From: Candidatus Sumerlaeota bacterium
GTDB taxonomy: Bacteria > UBP6 > UBA1177
Reading direction: 5' to 3'
NCBI GenBank assembly: GCA_007136595.1
Contig: SLGQ01000173.1
Coordinates: forward strand, 1 to 8,642
DNA: 8,642 nt
The notes beneath the pieces were generated by a model. The model was not told the origin of the DNA and made no database searches. It was given only the letters and a program-made list of their open reading frames with translations. Position 1 is the first letter of the stretch, and the number at the start of each line of letters is the position of its first letter. This document shows, in pieces, positions 5,412 through 8,642 of the stretch. The position numbers were made by a program, and so were the translations under genes.

Positions 5412-6727
5412 TTTGTCTCACCGGTATTTTCAAAAACTTTCTCAATTATATTATAAGTTCCCATCCTTTCGCCATTGAGATATCCGTTCCATGCCGTTTG
5501 GGGAAATATTCCTGTGTCAAGGAGATCATGGAGCCATTCCGAACACTCCTTTGCTTTCCCGGGAGTTCTTATTGCAGCGTGAATTTCGTTAAGCCACCGT
5601 CGGTTAATTTTTTCGTGATGACCGACAGGGGCACTTGCAATAATAGGTATTCCCAGAGCACAGTAAAAACTCATTTCACTTGGTTTTGTCCACAAAATAT
5701 CGATTTTCCTTAAAGCTTGATTAAAACAGTTATAGTAATCTTCAAATTTGTCTGCAAAAATTATACTCACCCCGAATCCAAGCAACTCTTCATATTGGCT
5801 GTCTGCAAAACTGCGTCTGAGAGTACTGTAAAGTTCTCTGTTTATTCCGCATGAAATCGTTAAGGAAAAATCTTTGTTCTTTATCTCTTTCTGCAAAGAA
5901 GCTGCTATTTTTAAAGCTGTTGAAGCCTGTACCCCCGAACCGCCTATGGCATACATAATATTTATTGTTTTTTCTGTTTCGGGAAATGAATCTATACCGA
6001 GTATGTCAAGAACTGTTTTTCCGTACATCTTTCTGAAACTGCCGGTAAGGTCAAGCCTTGCTATTCTTGCCGAAAGATCTTCCGCTATAATTTCCTGTTT
6101 TTCTTTTGATCCGATATTTTCTACAGGAAGCGGGAATCCTGTAACAAATATATTTTCATTTTTCACACCGTATTTTAAAAGTCTTCTTTTTGTTTTTCCA
6201 CAAGGAACCATATATTTAATTCTGCTTTTTGCAGGATTTCCGGCAACCCATACCCTGTTTATGTCGGTATCAGTCACAATAAGCCAGTTACTGCCCGTTT
6301 TACACATACCGTCCATAGCAACTGCAGTTGCATAAAAAGTATGAATTACAGGAACATTTGTATCACAAGCTGCTTTTTCAGATATTTTGCAACATATTTT
6401 CTTTTTTTTGACCATTCTTTCAAGAATTACTGTCCCCAGAGTTTTCTCTTTTTCATCTTCTTTTGAATAAAGTCCCGGAAACTTCATCATTCTGTCAAGC
6501 ATTCCGAAAATAAACTTTCCAATAAAAGGAAGTTCCATAGCCCTTGATATCTGATAGTAAAAGTATCTTGTTCTACTAAGTATTTTCTTGTCGTTGTCAG
6601 TTGAAAACTCTTTGTCATCACCGAGAACTATAACTTTATTTTCTCTAGCCCAGCTTTTTAAAGTCCAGGCAGCTCTCATGTGACCAAGACCCATGTGCGC
6701 TGTCACTATCCAGGCTTTTTGTTCCAT
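5408..6727 (-). CDS. GT-B glycosyltransferase related to MGDG synthase / UgtP / MurG
   Basis: This 439-residue protein lacks obvious membrane helices and should act at the cytoplasmic membrane face. The N-terminal half opens with a loop, TAHMGLGHMRAA (9-20), like the glycine/histidine loop of MGDG-synthase-type enzymes. Within it, WLIVTDTDINRVW (148-160) followed by GVKNENIFVTGFPLP (187-201) matches the UgtP acceptor-domain pattern. The C-terminal half has IGGSG (261-265) and TKPSEMSFYCALGIPII (347-363) with HHEKIN (370-375), the donor-sugar-binding region of GT28-like enzymes. A charged segment of about 45 residues (206-252) between domains is unusual. The start is ATG 6727, with GGAAG 9 bases upstream; it shares one base with the upstream GT21 stop (TGATG). 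Likely role: adding a sugar to a lipid acceptor. Substrate unknown. Confidence 0.8.
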   Translation of the reverse strand: MEQKAWIVTAHMGLGHMRAAWTLKSWARENKVIVLGDDKEFSTDNDKKILSRTRYFYYQISRAMELPFIGKFIFGMLDRMMKFPGLYSKEDEKEKTLGTVILERMVKKKKICCKISEKAACDTNVPVIHTFYATAVAMDGMCKTGSNWLIVTDTDINRVWVAGNPAKSRIKYMVPCGKTKRRLLKYGVKNENIFVTGFPLPVENIGSKEKQEIIAEDLSARIARLDLTGSFRKMYGKTVLDILGIDSFPETEKTINIMYAIGGSGVQASTALKIAASLQKEIKNKDFSLTISCGINRELYSTLRRSFADSQYEELLGFGVSIIFADKFEDYYNCFNQALRKIDILWTKPSEMSFYCALGIPIIASAPVGHHEKINRRWLNEIHAAIRTPGKAKECSEWLHDLLDTGIFPQTAWNGYLNGERMGTYNIIEKVFENTGETK

Positions 6728-7911
6728 CAAATTTCTTCCAATGCTGTTAATTCAGGCATTTCTTCGTAGTTAATTATGCTGTTTTTCCCCACTTTTATTT
6801 TTTTACCTTTCCATGTTACTTTTCTTGAAAAAAGAGGAATGAGATATGAAAAAGCAATCGTAAACTCTTTAGCGAAAAATGCGGGGATAAACATCACTAT
6901 ATTTTTAAACTTTTTGGCATCGTTTTTATTCACATATCTGAAGTTGATAAATTCGCAAATGATTTTGAAAAGGATCACAAATACTGAACTTTGAACTATT
7001 GCCGCATTCCCGCTGAAAAGAAGTCCGATAGATACAACTGTCGGATTCATGAAAACCATTTCAGCAAAATACCATTTTCTGTCTATATGATACCTCATTG
7101 TTCCCCATCGGGTCATTCTGTTGAAAAAAGATCTGAAAGAGGCATCACTGTTGATATTTGTTATCCATGTGTAATTTGTTGAAATATTGATCTTTCTTTT
7201 TTCATATTTTTTTCCAAGCATGTAATCTTCCGCAAGATATTTCAAAAAGTATGAAAATCCTCCGAAATATTTTTCAAGAGTTGTTTTTTCAACAAGCATT
7301 GATTTGCCAACTGTTATCTGTCTTTCCGCAATAGTCCATGCTCCTATGATCAAGCCGCTTACCGTAAAACTGAGGTGCATGTTTTCAGCAAGACTTGCCA
7401 TAGTTCCGCTTCCTGAACCCCGGATAGGACAAAAAACCAGTTTGCTATCTTTTGTTAAACTTTCGTGCATCAGACTTGATAAAACATTTTTCTCAACATT
7501 CACATTTGCATCAGCTATCCAGTAGTGAGTTCCTGTTGCAACCTGTTCCATTTTCACAAGATTATCAACTTTGGGATTAAGGTCTTTTTTTGTTCCGGTA
7601 TAAACGATCACTGTTTTGACAGAAGGAAATTCAAGTGCAACTTTTGTAATTATTTCAACTTCGGGGTCGGATTCTGTTTCAAGCCCGAAAATTACTTCAA
7701 AATCAGGATAATCCTGCTGATAAAATGTTCTGATATTATTTTCAAAATGGATATCGGCATTTTTTACAGGTTTAAGAATTGATACCCGTGTAAACATATC
7801 TTTCGGAATATATTCAACTCCCAAAGAAGACTTCTTAAAAGCACTTGTGAATATTAAAGAAACCACAAATGTTGAAACTGCCAGAAATAAAGATATAAAA
7901 ACAACCGCCAT
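6727..7911 (-). CDS. GT21-family glycosyltransferase, ceramide glucosyltransferase-like membrane protein
   Basis: This 394-residue GT-A enzyme aligns by eye along its length with eukaryotic ceramide glucosyltransferase. The conserved set is complete: RVSILKPVK (42-50), the D1 aspartate D82 (equivalent to human D92), D2 aspartate D134 in WIADANV, D3 aspartate D229 in AEDYM, and the (R/Q)xxRW motif as RMTRW (265-269). There is an N-terminal membrane segment (1-23) and three hydrophobic segments between 285 and 361, followed by a VTWKGKKIKV tail. Bacterial members glycosylate sphingolipids, hopanoids (HpnI) or other lipids. ATG 7911 is chosen because GGAGG lies 6 bases upstream; GTG 7941 would add ten residues. 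It is first in a chain of four overlapping genes. Confidence 0.87.
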   Translation of the reverse strand: MAVVFISLFLAVSTFVVSLIFTSAFKKSSLGVEYIPKDMFTRVSILKPVKNADIHFENNIRTFYQQDYPDFEVIFGLETESDPEVEIITKVALEFPSVKTVIVYTGTKKDLNPKVDNLVKMEQVATGTHYWIADANVNVEKNVLSSLMHESLTKDSKLVFCPIRGSGSGTMASLAENMHLSFTVSGLIIGAWTIAERQITVGKSMLVEKTTLEKYFGGFSYFLKYLAEDYMLGKKYEKRKINISTNYTWITNINSDASFRSFFNRMTRWGTMRYHIDRKWYFAEMVFMNPTVVSIGLLFSGNAAIVQSSVFVILFKIICEFINFRYVNKNDAKKFKNIVMFIPAFFAKEFTIAFSYLIPLFSRKVTWKGKKIKVGKNSIINYEEMPELTALEEI

Positions 7912-7917
7912 CGCTTT

Positions 7918-7922
7918 CCTCC
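7918..7922 (-). promoter_or_regulatory. Strong ribosome binding site deciding the GT21 start
   Basis: GGAGG on the minus strand with a 6-base spacer to ATG 7911. It rules against the upstream in-frame GTG at 7941. Confidence 0.8.
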
Positions 7923-7976
7923 GCAACAAATCCGGAACCACAGTAAACTATGGATGTTTTTTCAATGTTTTGTTGA

Positions 7977-7993
7977 GATTAGTTTTTGATTAG
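7977..7993 (-). repeat. Tandem CTAATC repeats with 11-bp period, possible response-regulator site
   Basis: On the minus strand CTAATC (7993-7988) is repeated at 7982-7977 after five adenines. The 11-bp period puts both copies on the same helix face, the geometry used by OmpR/PhoB-family regulators, although the bases are not those of the E. coli Pho box. It lies just after the phosphatase stop and about 65 bases before the GT21 start. No good -10 is visible below it, so read-through from the phosphatase gene is also possible. Confidence 0.3.
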
Positions 7994-8001
7994 AGAGGGG
8001 C

Positions 8002-8642
8002 TTATTTAAAATAAATCCCGTAGTTTGTGTTTTCGTGGATCGAGAAAGAAGCTTTTTCAAGCGGTTTTAGCGGTGAACTGTACCTCTGCGGATCTCCCAA
8101 TTGCATTCCGTGATCTGAGGTGAATATTATCACCGTTGAGTCAAGTATCCCCCATCTCCAGAGCCATTCAAAGATAAGCTCCAGATTGTGATTTATATGC
8201 CTCATTACATCATAAAGAAGATCTCCGTGAGGACCTTTGTCGTGCCCTACCGCATCACTTGTCATGAAGTTTATTATGGCATATCCCGGTCTAGGATTGG
8301 GACCACTGCCGAAAAGTATTTCAAGTTGCGAAAGGAGGATGGCTTCCGTTGCCTGTACCGCAAGATGTTTGTACTCACTTATCGGCATTGTGGGAAGAGA
8401 TGTCCCTTTTGCCGGCATGAGTGTTGAGAAATTAAGGATTTTTCCGCTCCTGTCAACGAGTTCAATGTCAGAAGTGTCAGCCCCTTTTACTGAAGGGCAG
8501 AAAATACTCATTGTGTATCCACCGTCTGACATACCCATTTCCCATGTTCCGAAAACCCTTTTTACAGCTTCATGAAGTGTTTCCCCTTCAGGAAGTACAG
8601 GATCAAAATACTGGCTTGTACCGACAGTTTCAACGATCGGGC
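8002..8642 (-). CDS. Alkaline-phosphatase-superfamily protein (type I phosphodiesterase/nucleotide pyrophosphatase), 3' part
   Basis: The frame is open from the right window edge to TAA at 8004-8002, giving the C-terminal 212 residues; the start lies outside. An internal ATG at 8538 is not the true start, because coding continues upstream without a stop. Within the visible part, NFMTSDAVGHDKGP (124-137) supplies metal ligands D129 and H133. FTSDHGMQLGD (173-183) supplies D176 and H177. Between them an amphipathic segment ends in WGILDSTVIIF, as in PF01663 phosphodiesterases. The nucleophile Thr/Ser region must lie upstream. After SDHGM only about 33 residues remain; H202 may be the last metal ligand. 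It is co-directional with the glycosyltransferase genes, 90 bases before the GT21 start, without a visible terminator. Confidence 0.82.
   Translation of the reverse strand, partial: PIVETVGTSQYFDPVLPEGETLHEAVKRVFGTWEMGMSDGGYTMSIFCPSVKGADTSDIELVDRSGKILNFSTLMPAKGTSLPTMPISEYKHLAVQATEAILLSQLEILFGSGPNPRPGYAIINFMTSDAVGHDKGPHGDLLYDVMRHINHNLELIFEWLWRWGILDSTVIIFTSDHGMQLGDPQRYSSPLKPLEKASFSIHENTNYGIYFK

Noticed and set aside
5874..6335. Plus-strand open frame of 153 codons
   Set aside because: It is antisense to the GT-B glycosyltransferase, and its composition reflects the opposite-strand codon pattern.
6728..6730. TTG start for the GT-B gene
   Set aside because: The adjacent ATG at 6727 has equal ribosome spacing and is the stronger codon.
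7912..7941. GTG start for the GT21 gene ten codons upstream
   Set aside because: GGAGG at 7918-7922 lies within this extension and is ideally spaced for ATG 7911; no ribosome site precedes GTG 7941.
7942..8001. Promoter using TTGAAA in the spacer upstream of the GT21 gene
   Set aside because: No acceptable -10 occurs at 16-18 bases below it; the best candidate matches only 3 of 6.
8536..8538. ATG 8538 as the start of a 178-residue phosphatase
   Set aside because: The same frame continues to the window edge with 34 plausible upstream residues and no stop; a 178-residue protein would lack the nucleophile region of the family.

Overview
The window holds nine protein-coding genes: seven complete and one cut by each edge. 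No rRNA, tRNA, CRISPR array or insertion sequence was seen. The DNA is AT-rich (about 40% GC by eye). Genes are densely packed, often overlap, and start from clear Shine-Dalgarno sequences. Gene content suggests a free-living bacterium, probably diderm, because there are an LpxH-like metallophosphoesterase, an exported HAD phosphatase and a fused SpmA/SpmB protein of the kind found in non-sporulating lineages. An FNR-like box hints at oxygen-responsive control. I cannot name the genus.

Left part (1-1530, minus strand). A gene running off the left edge has only its first 16 codons visible, but it has a near-perfect sigma-70 promoter (TTGACA-16-TATAAT). A 200-base AT-rich spacer with small repeats separates it from an SpmA-SpmB fusion membrane protein.

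Centre (1531-3562, plus strand). A divergent intergenic region with a 12-bp palindrome resembling a CRP/FNR site leads into a two-gene overlapping unit. This encodes a CoA-pyrophosphatase-type Nudix hydrolase and a PLP enzyme of the D-cysteine desulfhydrase/ACC deaminase family. A 59-residue PspC-domain membrane protein with its own promoter follows. It converges on the next block with only 3 bases between stop codons.

Right part (3566-8642, minus strand). Four genes are chained by overlapping start and stop codons, in transcription order: a GT21 ceramide-glucosyltransferase-like membrane enzyme, a GT-B glycosyltransferase of the MGDG-synthase/UgtP type, an LpxH-like metallophosphoesterase, and a membrane-anchored or secreted HAD phosphatase. 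Upstream in the same direction is the C-terminal part of an alkaline-phosphatase-superfamily (type I phosphodiesterase) protein. Two lipid-type glycosyltransferases coupled to three phosphohydrolases of unrelated folds suggest an uncharacterised glycolipid or phosphoglycolipid synthesis or remodelling locus. This is the most interesting part of the window. Its substrate and product are inference only.
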